A stretch of 64,000 nt of DNA, from NCBI RefSeq assembly GCF_025685605.1, contig NZ_JAGTUT010000001.1:2170001-2234000 (forward strand). Direction: 5' to 3'. Source of the stretch: Granulicella arctica (GTDB lineage Bacteria > Acidobacteriota > Terriglobia > Terriglobales > Acidobacteriaceae). A program made the translations under genes and the position numbers. Below are positions 45,762-54,331 of this stretch, in pieces. Under the pieces are notes generated by a model. That model saw only the letters and a list, made by a program, of their open reading frames with translations, did no database searches and had not been told where the DNA came from. Every line of letters starts with the position of its first letter. The first letter of the stretch is position 1.

Positions 45762-46784
45762 ATGAATATAAAAGCGGTAGCGCGAAGAGCCGGGGTTTCA
45801 ACTGCAACAGTATCCCGAACGATCAACGGCTCTGACAAGGTAAGTCCGAAGACGGCAGAGAAGGTTCAGAAGGCGATCGCTGCACTCAACTTCTACCCGA
45901 ACACAAACGCCCGCGCCCTCGGTTCGGGGCGAAGCAGTCTGTACGGCCTGATCATCTCGGACATCACCAATCCGTTCTTCCCCGAACTAGTGAAGGCGTT
46001 TGAAGATATTGCGGTAGAGCATGGTCAGGAGGTGCTCGTCGCAAATACCAACTACGATCCGCAACGCATGGAGATGTGTGTGACGCGGATGCTGCAGCGC
46101 AAGGTGGATGGCCTGGCGATCATGACGTCGGAGATGGACGACCGCCTGCTCGACGTGGTGAGTCAACGAGAGATTCCCCTTGTTTCGCTCGATACCATAA
46201 CGCCGGCGCTCGGCTGGAGCAGCGTTCGGATGGACTACGCTGCGGGAATCCGAATGGGCCTGGAACACCTGACCGCGCTTGGACACACGCGCGTTGGGTT
46301 TCTGAGCGGACCGATGCGACTCAGTTCAGCACGGGAACGTGTCGAAGCGTATCGAAACTTCATGGACGAACATGGATTTGCCGTGCCGCCGGAGATGGTT
46401 CAGGAGGGAAATCACCGCATTGATGGAGGACGAGCGGCCATGCAGCGGGTCCTCGACGCAGCGGCCCTCTCAGGAGTTCTTCCGACGGCGATGATGGCCT
46501 CGAATGACCTGACGGCGATTGGCGCTCTGGGCGCCATTCACGATGCGGGGTTGCGCGTTCCGCAGGATATCTCGCTAATCGGCTATGACGACATTCAATT
46601 GAGCGCATATATCCAGCCGCCGCTGACAACGCTGCGGCTCTCGCGGGTGGAGATTGCGACGGCCGCATTTCGCGCGCTGTTCAATGCGCGAAGAAGAAGC
46701 GCGGGCGAACGGGCGGATAGTGAGGATCATATCGTGCAGCCAATCATGATCCTGCGAAGATCGACAGGACCTGCAAAAGACTAA
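45762..46784 (+). CDS. LacI-family transcriptional regulator
   Basis: The 340-residue regulator has the LacI helix-turn-helix at residues 1-50 (NIKAVARRAGVSTATVSRTI, hinge helix ALGSGRSS) and a periplasmic-binding-like sensor domain (LIISDITNPFF, GRAAMQRVLDA). Such proteins repress sugar-use genes until an inducer binds. A matching operator, TGTAAGCGATTGCA, lies 34 bp after its stop and ahead of a secreted glycosidase, so that gene is its likely target. The inducer cannot be inferred. Confidence 0.95.
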   Translation: MNIKAVARRAGVSTATVSRTINGSDKVSPKTAEKVQKAIAALNFYPNTNARALGSGRSSLYGLIISDITNPFFPELVKAFEDIAVEHGQEVLVANTNYDPQRMEMCVTRMLQRKVDGLAIMTSEMDDRLLDVVSQREIPLVSLDTITPALGWSSVRMDYAAGIRMGLEHLTALGHTRVGFLSGPMRLSSARERVEAYRNFMDEHGFAVPPEMVQEGNHRIDGGRAAMQRVLDAAALSGVLPTAMMASNDLTAIGALGAIHDAGLRVPQDISLIGYDDIQLSAYIQPPLTTLRLSRVEIATAAFRALFNARRRSAGERADSEDHIVQPIMILRRSTGPAKD

Positions 46785-46817
46785 GCTTCAGCAATCAAAC
46801 GGCTTGGCCGCTCAAAA

Positions 46818-46831
46818 TGTAAGCGATTGCA
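46818..46831 (+). promoter_or_regulatory. LacI-type operator upstream of the GH5-like gene
   Basis: TGTAAGCGATTGCA fits the LacI/GalR half-site pattern TGNAANCG-NTTNCA with the central CG and 5 of 7 symmetrical pairs. It sits 57-70 bp before the glycosidase start. Confidence 0.65.
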
Positions 46832-46887
46832 AAGTGGTGTATCTTGGACTTCGATCCATGTTCCCGCGGGTCCACCGGAGATTGATG

Positions 46888-48027
46888 ATGCGATTACGCA
46901 CAGTTTTGATGACGTTACCCTTATGTATGGCACAGGTGATGTTCGCGGCTGCACTAGGCACAAACGGCAGGTGGACCCCGGAGCAGGCAAAGACCTGGTA
47001 TGCGCAGCAGCCGTGGCTGGTCGGTGCCAACTATGTGCCCTCGGATGCGATCAACCAGTTCGAGATGTTTCAAGCCGAGACCTTCAATCCCGCGCTGAAC
47101 GATAAGGAACTCGGGATGGCCGAAGCCATCGGCATGAACACGATGCGGGTCTTCCTGCAGGATCAACTCTGGGAGCAGGATCCGGAGGGTTTCAAGAAGC
47201 GGCTTGACGCCTTCCTCACCATCGCCGCGAAGCATCACATCAAGCCGCTGCTAGTGCTCTTCGATTCCTGCTGGGACCCGCTGCCAAAGCTGGGACCGCA
47301 GCACCCGCCAATTCCCGGAATCCATAACTCGGGGTGGGTGCAAAGCCCGGGCGCAGTGGAGCTTGCCGATCCGGCCTATGAGCCGAAGCTGAAGGCTTAT
47401 GTCGAAGGCGTTGTAGGGGCGTTTGCCAAGGATGACCGTATCCTCGGCTGGGACATCTGGAACGAGCCGGACAATGGCGATGCTTCCCGATTCCCCGCCG
47501 AGGCCGTGCACAAGACGAAGCTGATCGAAGTGATGCTACCGAAGGCCTTCGCGTGGGCACGCGCCGCGCATCCGACGCAGCCGCTGACGAGTGGTGTGTG
47601 GAACGGAAACTGGAGCGATCCAGCGAAGGAGAGCCCGATGACGAAGATCCAGCTTGCGGAATCGGACGTGATCACCTTTCATAACTACGATTGGCCGGAG
47701 GGCTTCGAGGCGCGCATCAAGGAGCTGATGCCGCTTGGGCGTCCGATCATCTGCACGGAGTACATGGCGCGCGGTGCTGGAAGTACCTTCGACAACAGCC
47801 TCCCGATCGCCAAGAAGTACAACGTGGGGGCGATCAACTGGGGCCTCGTCGCTGGAAAGACGCAGACTTACTTCCCCTGGGACTCGTGGCAGAAGCCGTA
47901 TGTGCTTTCCCAGCCGACGGTTTGGTTTCACGAGGTGTTTCGCCAGGACGACAAGCCATATCGGCAGCATGAAGTGGATTTGATCCGGCAGCTGACAGGT
48001 CGCGGAACAGCGATGGCTGGAAACTAG
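46888..48027 (+). CDS. Secreted GH5-like glycoside hydrolase
   Basis: From the second of two tandem ATG codons (46888, GGAG 7 bp upstream) the protein has 379 residues, with a signal peptide cleaved near residue 23. The barrel has both clan A glutamates: the acid/base Glu193 in WDIWNEPDNG and the nucleophile Glu291 in IICTEYMARG. The start of the barrel, WLVGANYVPSDAINQFEMF, and WEQDPEGFKKRLDAFL fit GH5-like cellulase/mannanase proteins. The true substrate is unknown. It probably answers to the LacI regulator just upstream. Confidence 0.88.
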   Translation: MRLRTVLMTLPLCMAQVMFAAALGTNGRWTPEQAKTWYAQQPWLVGANYVPSDAINQFEMFQAETFNPALNDKELGMAEAIGMNTMRVFLQDQLWEQDPEGFKKRLDAFLTIAAKHHIKPLLVLFDSCWDPLPKLGPQHPPIPGIHNSGWVQSPGAVELADPAYEPKLKAYVEGVVGAFAKDDRILGWDIWNEPDNGDASRFPAEAVHKTKLIEVMLPKAFAWARAAHPTQPLTSGVWNGNWSDPAKESPMTKIQLAESDVITFHNYDWPEGFEARIKELMPLGRPIICTEYMARGAGSTFDNSLPIAKKYNVGAINWGLVAGKTQTYFPWDSWQKPYVLSQPTVWFHEVFRQDDKPYRQHEVDLIRQLTGRGTAMAGN

Positions 48028-48055
48028 CGGTCCGGTTCACGGGTTAGACTTTTAC

Positions 48056-49783
48056 ATGCATTTGCTGGTGGGTATCGGTCGTCGAAGTTGCTGCAAGACA
48101 GTTCGTAACGAGTTGCGTTTGTTGTCGCTGCTTGCGACCCTTCTGTTCTGCTGCTCGCAGGCACATTCGCAAGCTGCGGAGGCCGTGCCGGGCAACTTCA
48201 TCGACACAGCGGCGGCGAGCGGGATCAAATTCAAGGATGTCGCGTCGCATACCTCGAAGAAGTACCTGCTCGAGACGATGGGCTCGGGCGTGGCGACCTT
48301 CGACTACGACAATGATGGTCTGCTCGATATCTTCTTTGTGAACGGTGCGCCGCTTATTGATCCTTCGCCGAAGGGTACGATTCCGCAGAAGAAGAGCGAG
48401 GCGGATTGGAACCGGCTCTTTCATCAGAAGAAAGACGGGACGTTTGAAGATGTGACCGTGAAAGCCGGGCTGCAGGGCGTCGGCTACGGCATGGGCGTTG
48501 CCGTTGGGGACTTTGACAACGACGGTTTTGAGGATCTGTACGTTACGGCGTTTGGCGGAAACAAGCTTTACCGAAACAATGGCAACGGTACATTTACGGA
48601 CGTGACGGAGAGCTCGGGCACGGCCGGCAGCGGGTGGTCGACGAGTGCGGCGTGGGTCGATCTCGATAACGACGGGCTGCTTGATCTGGTCGTGCTGCGC
48701 TACGTGCAGTGGGACTGGGAAGACGTCTTTTGCGGCGAGCATCGCGAGGGATTCCGCGCCTACTGCCATCCGGATATCTTTCCGGCCGTTCCGGCGCTGG
48801 TGTATCACAACGATGGCAAGGGCCACTTTACCGAAGTCGCCCAGAAGATCGGTATGGCGCTGCCAGGTAAAGGCTTAGGCATTGCAATTGCTGACTTCGA
48901 TCGGGACGGCAAGGTCGACGTTGCGGTGGCGAACGACTCGATGCTGGAGTTTCTGTACCACAATAAAGGTAATGGAACGTTCGAAGAAACCGGGCTGACG
49001 GCGGAGATGGCCGTCGATGGCGATGGCCGAACCTATGCCGGCATGGGTATCGACTTTCAGGACTATAACAACGATGGTCTTCCTGACCTGGTGATTACAA
49101 ATCTTGCGAACCAGAAGTACGCGCTGTATCGAAATAACGGTGATGGCAGCTTTACGTACGACACGTATGTCTCTGGAATGGCGCGGATGACGCTGCTGCA
49201 CTCCGGGTGGGGCATCCGTTTTCTGGACTATGACAACGACGGGCTGAAGGACATCCTGATCGCTCAGGGACATGACCTTGATACGGTGGAACTGAGTTCG
49301 CCGCAGATTCATTACCGGGAGCCGATGCTGCTGGCGCGCAACACGGGCAAAGGCTTTGTCGATGTATCGGGCGTTTCCGGCGCGGTGTTTCAGCAGCCGT
49401 GGGTGAGCCGCGGTCTGGCCGTTGGCGATCTCGACAACGACGGGCGGATTGACGCGGTGGTGAACACGAACGATGGTGAAGCGCATGTTCTGCACAACGA
49501 GACGGTGACCAAGAACCACTGGCTGATCCTGAATCTTGTCGGGCACAAAAGCAACCGCGATGGAATCGGGGCGGAGATCAAAGTCACGACTTCCAAGGGA
49601 ACGCAGCTCGTGATGGTGACGACGGCTGGAAGCTATCTCTCTTCCAACGACAAGCGCGCTCACTTTGGGCTTGGACTGGATGCGGCGGCGAAATCAGTCG
49701 AGATCAAGTGGCCCAGCGGCATCGTTCAAAAGCTGATTGATGTGAAAGGCGATCGCATCCTTGTTGTGGACGAGACTCGATAG
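48056..49783 (+). CDS. Secreted CRTAC1-type FG-GAP/VCBS and ASPIC/UnbV protein
   Basis: The 575-residue protein has a signal segment (about residues 20-40, ending SQAAEA), then five or more FG-GAP/VCBS propeller blades, each with a calcium-loop motif of the type D-Y/F-D-N-D-G (FDYDNDGLLDI, DFDNDGFEDL, DLDNDGLLDL, DYNNDGLPDL, DYDNDGLKDI, DLDNDGRIDA). The C-terminal ASPIC/UnbV domain follows (IGAEIKVTTSKG, YLSSNDKRAHFGLG, VEIKWPSG). This layout matches cartilage acidic protein 1-like bacterial proteins of unknown function. It lies 28 bp after the GH5-like gene and may share its transcript. Confidence 0.93.
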   Translation: MHLLVGIGRRSCCKTVRNELRLLSLLATLLFCCSQAHSQAAEAVPGNFIDTAAASGIKFKDVASHTSKKYLLETMGSGVATFDYDNDGLLDIFFVNGAPLIDPSPKGTIPQKKSEADWNRLFHQKKDGTFEDVTVKAGLQGVGYGMGVAVGDFDNDGFEDLYVTAFGGNKLYRNNGNGTFTDVTESSGTAGSGWSTSAAWVDLDNDGLLDLVVLRYVQWDWEDVFCGEHREGFRAYCHPDIFPAVPALVYHNDGKGHFTEVAQKIGMALPGKGLGIAIADFDRDGKVDVAVANDSMLEFLYHNKGNGTFEETGLTAEMAVDGDGRTYAGMGIDFQDYNNDGLPDLVITNLANQKYALYRNNGDGSFTYDTYVSGMARMTLLHSGWGIRFLDYDNDGLKDILIAQGHDLDTVELSSPQIHYREPMLLARNTGKGFVDVSGVSGAVFQQPWVSRGLAVGDLDNDGRIDAVVNTNDGEAHVLHNETVTKNHWLILNLVGHKSNRDGIGAEIKVTTSKGTQLVMVTTAGSYLSSNDKRAHFGLGLDAAAKSVEIKWPSGIVQKLIDVKGDRILVVDETR

Positions 49784-49806
49784 ATTTTTTTGAAAAGCCA
49801 TACCCG

Positions 49807-50013
49807 CTAAAGCCTCTCGAATGAAGCAGTTGCGTGGTTAGGTCGAGGCAAAGTATTCATTCGAAATGACTTGAACGCAACATACACATTCGAAGAGACT
49901 TAGCTTCACGATTGGGTCAAGCGAAGATACTTTAATTTTGCTCTATATCTCAAGTATACAAGAGTCGGTGTAACTCGCCCGCCACTTTGTCAAAATGTAA
50001 GTCTCTTCGATTG
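49807..50013. repeat. Cluster of degenerate core-motif copies in a gene-free gap
   Basis: The AT-rich gap 49784-50077 holds no gene. A motif close to CATTCGAAGAGACTTAG occurs five times: 49807-49823 (minus; CTTCATTCGAGA then GGC then TTTA), 49858-49872 (plus), 49887-49903 (plus), 49918-49934 (plus, CAAGCGAAGATACTTTA) and 49997-50013 (minus). The third and fifth make a perfect 13-bp inverted pair (TCGAAGAGACTTA). All resemble the core of the 185-bp repeat at 1454. Confidence 0.65.
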
Positions 50014-50077
50014 TTATACATGCAAGGTATTTTCGTCCGAAAGCCTTGACAACTTCCGAGTGATCGCTGGGAATCGT

Positions 50078-50911
50078 CTATGGGGCCAGCAGGTTGTCGA
50101 TCAGCCGTGTGGTTCCAACACTTGCAGCAATGGCGATGAGGGTCCCGGGTGTGGCGCTGGCTACGGGGACCAGCGTGTCGGGATCGACGATGGCGAGGTA
50201 ATCGAGGGTGACTGTGGGATCGGCTTTGAGGAGTTCGTGAGCTTCGGCGAAGAGGACTCCGGAGCTGCGGACGCCTTCGTCGAGGCGGGCTTCGATGTGG
50301 CGCAGGGTGCGCGACAGGAGGAGGGCGTGGCTGCGCTCTTCGAGTGTGAGATAGCGGTTGCGGGAGCTTAGGGCGAGACCATCGGGATCGCGAATGGTGG
50401 GACAGGCGATCAGCTCAAGGTTGAAGTTGAGGTCGCGGACCATCTGGCGGAGGACGGCCAGCTGGGCGGCGTCCTTCTGGCCGAAGAAGGCGTGGGTAGG
50501 GGCAATGAGGTTGAAGAGCTTGGCGACGACCGTGGCTACTCCGGCGAAGTGGCCGGGACGGGAAGCTCCGTCGAGGCGATCTTCGACCTCCCTCACGTGA
50601 AGTATGGTGGTGTTTCCCGCCGGGTACATCTCGGCTGGGGTGGGGGCGAAGAGGAGGTCGACTCCTTCGGCTTCGAGCATGTAGCAGTCCGCTTCGAAGG
50701 TGCGGGGGTAGCGGGCGAGATCTTCGGTCGGGGCGAATTGGAGAGGGTTGACAAAGATGGTCGCGGCTACAGCGGCGCACTCTTTACGGGCGCGGTGGAG
50801 TAGGGAGCGATGGCCTTCGTGGAGGGCTCCCATGGTGGGAACGAGGGCTAGTTCCGGGCCGAGGGTGGGGCGGATGTGGCGGAGTTCGGCGATGGTGTGA
50901 ATGATTTGCAT
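50078..50911 (-). CDS. panC: Pantothenate synthetase
   Basis: PanC joins pantoate and beta-alanine using ATP. The 277-residue protein has VPTMGALHEGHRSLL with the nucleotidyl-transferase histidines His31 and His34, FVNPLQFAPTEDLARYPRT, FGQKDAAQLAVLRQMVRDL and the KMSKS-like LSSRNRYL. It ends the minus-strand order coaBC, panB, panC. A repeat element lies between it and panB, so it probably depends on readthrough or its own promoter. The ribosome-binding site is weak. Confidence 0.97.
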   Translation of the reverse strand: MQIIHTIAELRHIRPTLGPELALVPTMGALHEGHRSLLHRARKECAAVAATIFVNPLQFAPTEDLARYPRTFEADCYMLEAEGVDLLFAPTPAEMYPAGNTTILHVREVEDRLDGASRPGHFAGVATVVAKLFNLIAPTHAFFGQKDAAQLAVLRQMVRDLNFNLELIACPTIRDPDGLALSSRNRYLTLEERSHALLLSRTLRHIEARLDEGVRSSGVLFAEAHELLKADPTVTLDYLAIVDPDTLVPVASATPGTLIAIAASVGTTRLIDNLLAP

Positions 50912-50960
50912 GGGTTTATTGGAGGTCTATAGCGGTTGCTTATGGCAACGGAAGCACAGG

Positions 50961-51032
50961 TTCCCTTCGGGAATGACAACCAGAAAAGCAACGGCAACCG
51001 CAGGTCCTTCGACTGCGCTCAGGATGACGGGG
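50961..51032 (+). repeat. REP-like element between panC and panB
   Basis: TTCCCTTCGGGAATGACAA at 50961-50979 forms a tight hairpin with a short loop, followed by AGAAAAGCAACGGCAAC, GCAGGTCCTTCGACTGCG and CTCAGGATGACGGGG. The opening hairpin is the same as the closing hairpin of the 185-bp repeats at 1854 and 60647. A lone opposite-strand end, TGTCATCCC-GAGCG, lies at 33612-33625. Confidence 0.75.
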
Positions 51033-51079
51033 TTTTGGGTGAGTGTAGCGGCGGGAAACGGACAGCTAGAAGGCGGGTC

Positions 51080-51970
51080 TCAATCGGTTGGGCGTAGGGA
51101 TTCAAGGACCTGGCGGGCGTCTTCCGGGAGGTGGTAGCTTTCGGCTTCGGAGGGGAAGGTGCGAGCTTCGACGTCGCGTTTGTAGTCGGTGAGGGCGGTG
51201 CGCATGGCGGCGCCGAGGTCAGCGTAGCGGCGGACAAACTTTGCCGGTGGCGCGAAGGTGAGGGTAAGCATGTCGTGGAGGACGAGGATCTGGCCGTCGC
51301 AGTCAGGCCCTGCACCGATGCCGATGGTGGGGATGGTGAGTTCGTCGGTAATGAGGCGAGCGGCCTCGCGAGGGATACCTTCGAGGACGAGAGCAAAGCA
51401 GCCAGCAGCAGCGAGGGCGAGGGCGTCTTCACGGAGGGCGTCAATCGCGGCCATGGTCTTGCCCTGGACCTTGAAGCCGCCCATGCGGTGGATAGATTGC
51501 GGGGTGAGACCAAGGTGTCCCATGACGGGAATTTCAGCGTCAACGAGGCGGGCTACAAGTTCGGCGCGGGCTCCTTCGATCTTGACAGCCTCGGCGCCTG
51601 CCTCCTTGACGAAGCGAATGGCGTTGGAGACGGCTTCGTCCTGGCTGGCGTGGTAGCTGCCAAAGGGCATATCTGCGACGAGGAGGGCGCGGCGGACGGC
51701 GCGGCGCACACCGCGGGTGTAGAGGAGCATCTCGTCCACGGTGATCGCCAAGGTATTTTCCTGCCCCTGCATGACCATGGCGAGGGAGTCGCCGACGAGG
51801 ATGAAGTCGAGGCCTGCCTCATCGACGAGGCGCGCGCTGGCGTAGTCGTATGCCGTGACGGCCGTGATGGGGATTCCGGTGTGCTTCTTCTGCTGGAGGG
51901 AGACGGTGGTAACTTTGGCGGGCTCGTGCGTGGAAAGACGTTCCGCCGGACGGAAGGTGGTGAGGCTCAT
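51080..51970 (-). CDS. panB: 3-methyl-2-oxobutanoate hydroxymethyltransferase
   Basis: PanB makes ketopantoate from 2-oxoisovalerate and methylene-THF, the first committed step to pantothenate. The 296-residue protein has ITAVTAYDYASARLVDEAG, the metal-binding VGDSLAMVMQG, ADMPFGSYH, VKIEGA, MGHLGLTPQSIH and the catalytic ALVLEGIP. IGIGAGPDCDGQILVLHDML closes the barrel. It lies between coaBC (122 bp upstream) and panC on the same strand, forming a CoA-precursor cluster. Confidence 0.98.
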   Translation of the reverse strand: MSLTTFRPAERLSTHEPAKVTTVSLQQKKHTGIPITAVTAYDYASARLVDEAGLDFILVGDSLAMVMQGQENTLAITVDEMLLYTRGVRRAVRRALLVADMPFGSYHASQDEAVSNAIRFVKEAGAEAVKIEGARAELVARLVDAEIPVMGHLGLTPQSIHRMGGFKVQGKTMAAIDALREDALALAAAGCFALVLEGIPREAARLITDELTIPTIGIGAGPDCDGQILVLHDMLTLTFAPPAKFVRRYADLGAAMRTALTDYKRDVEARTFPSEAESYHLPEDARQVLESLRPTD

Positions 51971-52092
51971 TGCAGTAGACTCCAGTGCAGTTCTGCCTTT
52001 TCGCCCCGGTAGATTGGTGCGTTTGGCTGGATACCGCCTCTATCTGGTGTCAGGGTACGCTTTTCGGCGCGTGGCGTGCAAGGTGCGAAGAG

Positions 52093-53319
52093 CTAACGAG
52101 GCGTAAGAGGGCTGGTGGCGCGAAGGAGGGTGATCTGCTTGAGGATTTCGTTGGCCATGGTGAGTTTGGTCATGGGGGCGAGGTCGACCTGGTGGGCGGG
52201 GGTCAGGAGGGTGGCGGCGTTGTGGTCGGCGTCGAAGCCGAGGCCGGGCCGGGAGACGTCGTTGATGACGATGGCATTGGCACCTTTGCGGAGCAGCTTG
52301 GCGCGGCCGTTTTCGAGGGCGGCAGCGGAGTCTGTTTCCGCGGCGAAGGCAATGATGAGGGTGTCGGGCGCGCGATGGATGGCGGCTTCGGCGAGGATGT
52401 CGGGGGTGGGTTCGAGGGTGAGGGTGAGCGGGCCGGTGCGGCGGAGCTTTTCGGCGGAGACGGTTGCGGGGCGGAAGTCGGCTACGGCGGCTGCCCCGAT
52501 GACGACAGTGGCGCGAGTAAGATTTTTGAGGACTGCGGTGTGCATTTCGGCGGCGGTGGTTACGGGTAGGAACTCGCAGTTGGGCGGCGGGTTGAGGGAC
52601 GTCGAAGCGGAGACGAGGAGGACGCGGGCCCCCCGGGCCAAGGCTGCGGTGGCGAGGGCGTATCCCATCTTGCCGCTGGAGCGGTTGCCGAGGAAGCGGA
52701 CGGGATCAAGGGGTTCGCGGGTGCCGCCGGCGGTGATGAGGATGGTTTCGGCAGCGAGATCCTGTGTGGGCGTTAAGGCCTGGAGGACGGCTTCCACGAT
52801 GATTGGGGTGTCGGCGAGGCGGCCGCTACCGACCATGCCGCAGGCGAGATAGCCGTTGTCGGGCTCGATGATATGGACGCCGCGCGTGCGCAGGACTTCG
52901 AGGTTGGCCTGGGTGGCGGGATGGGTCCACATGTTGACGTTCATGGCGGGGGCGACGAGGACGGGGGCTTTTGTGGCGAGATAGAGGGTGCTGAGGAAGT
53001 CTTCGGCGAGGCCGTGGGCGAATTTCGCGAGGATGTCGGCGGTCGCGGGAGCGACGATGAGGGCGTGGGTGGTCTGGGCCTCGTCGATGTGGTCGATGGC
53101 GGAGTTGAGGTTGGACTCGCTATCGTCATTCGCCCAGAGGGTGGTGATGACGCGGTGGCCGGTGATGGCGGCGAAGGTGAGCGGCGTGACGAACTGCTGG
53201 GCGGCGCGGGTCATGACGACGTGGGGGTCGAGGCCGGCGGTCTGGAGGGCGCGGACGAGTTCGACGGCTTTGTAGGCGGCGATGCCTCCGGTGACGCCTA
53301 CGGTGATCTTGACGGACAT
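52093..53319 (-). CDS. coaBC: Bifunctional phosphopantothenoylcysteine decarboxylase/synthetase CoaBC
   Basis: The 408-residue fusion carries out two steps of CoA synthesis. The flavin-binding CoaC part has VGVTGGIAAYKAVELVR at the start, the active-site His in FAHGLAEDFLS and PAMNVNMWTHP. The CoaB part has GYLACGMVGSGRLAD with the catalytic Cys, VLITAGGTREPLDPVRFLGN in outline, and AAAVADFRP. AGGAG lies 7 bp before the ATG. It leads the coaBC-panB-panC run; no panD is seen. Confidence 0.97.
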   Translation of the reverse strand: MSVKITVGVTGGIAAYKAVELVRALQTAGLDPHVVMTRAAQQFVTPLTFAAITGHRVITTLWANDDSESNLNSAIDHIDEAQTTHALIVAPATADILAKFAHGLAEDFLSTLYLATKAPVLVAPAMNVNMWTHPATQANLEVLRTRGVHIIEPDNGYLACGMVGSGRLADTPIIVEAVLQALTPTQDLAAETILITAGGTREPLDPVRFLGNRSSGKMGYALATAALARGARVLLVSASTSLNPPPNCEFLPVTTAAEMHTAVLKNLTRATVVIGAAAVADFRPATVSAEKLRRTGPLTLTLEPTPDILAEAAIHRAPDTLIIAFAAETDSAAALENGRAKLLRKGANAIVINDVSRPGLGFDADHNAATLLTPAHQVDLAPMTKLTMANEILKQITLLRATSPLTPR

Positions 53320-53413
53320 TGCGTGCTCCTTGGTGCTGGCTCAAGGATATGCCGAAGTGAAGTTGCTGACTTCCGTGTGTCCTCACGAAGACGAAAGGGG
53401 TATAGTGTCGGCT

Positions 53414-53707
53414 ATGTTCAGCAGGGGCACTGGTTTGTCGACTATTGCTAGGTACGCTGGCTTTGCGGCCTTTCTGGTCACAGTGCTGCTCTTTGCTCAG
53501 CTCAGTCTGAAGCTCATTGAGACGACAGGGCATCATTTCTCCTTGTACAGTTTTTTGGCTCTTGCACTCATGAGTATTTGCCTCAGTTTTGCGTTGGGCT
53601 TTATGGCCATGTGCGCGATAATTTTTGCGGTCCGTGGAGGAAAGCTGCCGCCGCGGGGTCAGCGGATCATCATCAACTTCCGTCGTCTGACATGGGCGCT
53701 CTGGTAG
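53414..53707 (+). CDS. Small membrane protein of unknown function
   Basis: From the ATG at 53414 the protein has 97 residues with two hydrophobic helices (about residues 13-34 and 43-70), a basic start and a basic Arg/Gly-rich tail ending in RRLTWALW. No domain is recognised. There is no clear ribosome-binding site, and the open frame extends back to 53282 into the start of coaBC, so the start is uncertain. It lies 16 bp before ruvA and may share its transcript. Confidence 0.6.
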   Translation: MFSRGTGLSTIARYAGFAAFLVTVLLFAQLSLKLIETTGHHFSLYSFLALALMSICLSFALGFMAMCAIIFAVRGGKLPPRGQRIIINFRRLTWALW

Positions 53708-53723
53708 CCGCTACAATCAGCGG

Positions 53724-54317
53724 ATGATTGCGCATCTTCGAGGGCGACTGTTTACCAAGTCGCCGAACCAGACGATAGTGGAGTGCGGCGGCGTGGGGTA
53801 TGACGTTGCGATCAGTGTGACGACCTTCTCGGCGCTGCCGAGTGAGGGCGCGGAGGTGTCGCTGCACGTGTTTACGCATGTGCGGGAGGACCAGATCGCG
53901 CTGTTCGGCTTTGCGGAGTTGCAGGAGAAGCGGCTGTTCGAACGGCTGCTGACCATCACGGGAATTGGGCCGAAGCTGGCGATTACCGTCCTGAGCGGGA
54001 TTGCGGCGGAACGGCTTGTAACGGCGATCCGAGGGCAGGATCACGCGACGCTGACGAGGATTCCGGGCATCGGGAAGAAGACAGCGGAGCGGGTAGTGCT
54101 GGAGCTGAAGGACAAGCTGGACGATCTGGCGGTGGCTCCGGCCTCGGCGGGACGGCCGATTGGGGCGGCGGGGGATGATGCGCTTTCGGCGCTCGTCAAC
54201 CTGGGGTATGGGCGGCCTGCTGCGCAGAAGGCGATTGAGTCGGCCATTGAGAAGCACCCCGAGGTTGCGGGGGATTTCGAGATGCTGTTCCGAGCGGCTA
54301 TGGCGGCGATTCGGTAG
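53724..54317 (+). CDS. ruvA: Holliday junction DNA helicase subunit RuvA
   Basis: RuvA binds Holliday junctions and loads RuvB. The 197-residue protein has the OB-fold start (MIAHLRGRLFTKSPNQTIVECGGVGYDV in outline), two helix-hairpin-helix motifs (LLTITGIGPKLAITVLSG and LTRIPGIGKKTAERVVLEL) and the short flexible linker before the C-terminal three-helix domain (ALVNLGYGRPAAQKAI). It is normal in length. ruvB is in the window far upstream, so the ruvABC cluster is split here. Confidence 0.97.
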   Translation: MIAHLRGRLFTKSPNQTIVECGGVGYDVAISVTTFSALPSEGAEVSLHVFTHVREDQIALFGFAELQEKRLFERLLTITGIGPKLAITVLSGIAAERLVTAIRGQDHATLTRIPGIGKKTAERVVLELKDKLDDLAVAPASAGRPIGAAGDDALSALVNLGYGRPAAQKAIESAIEKHPEVAGDFEMLFRAAMAAIR

Positions 54318-54331
54318 TGGAGTGGCTGTGC

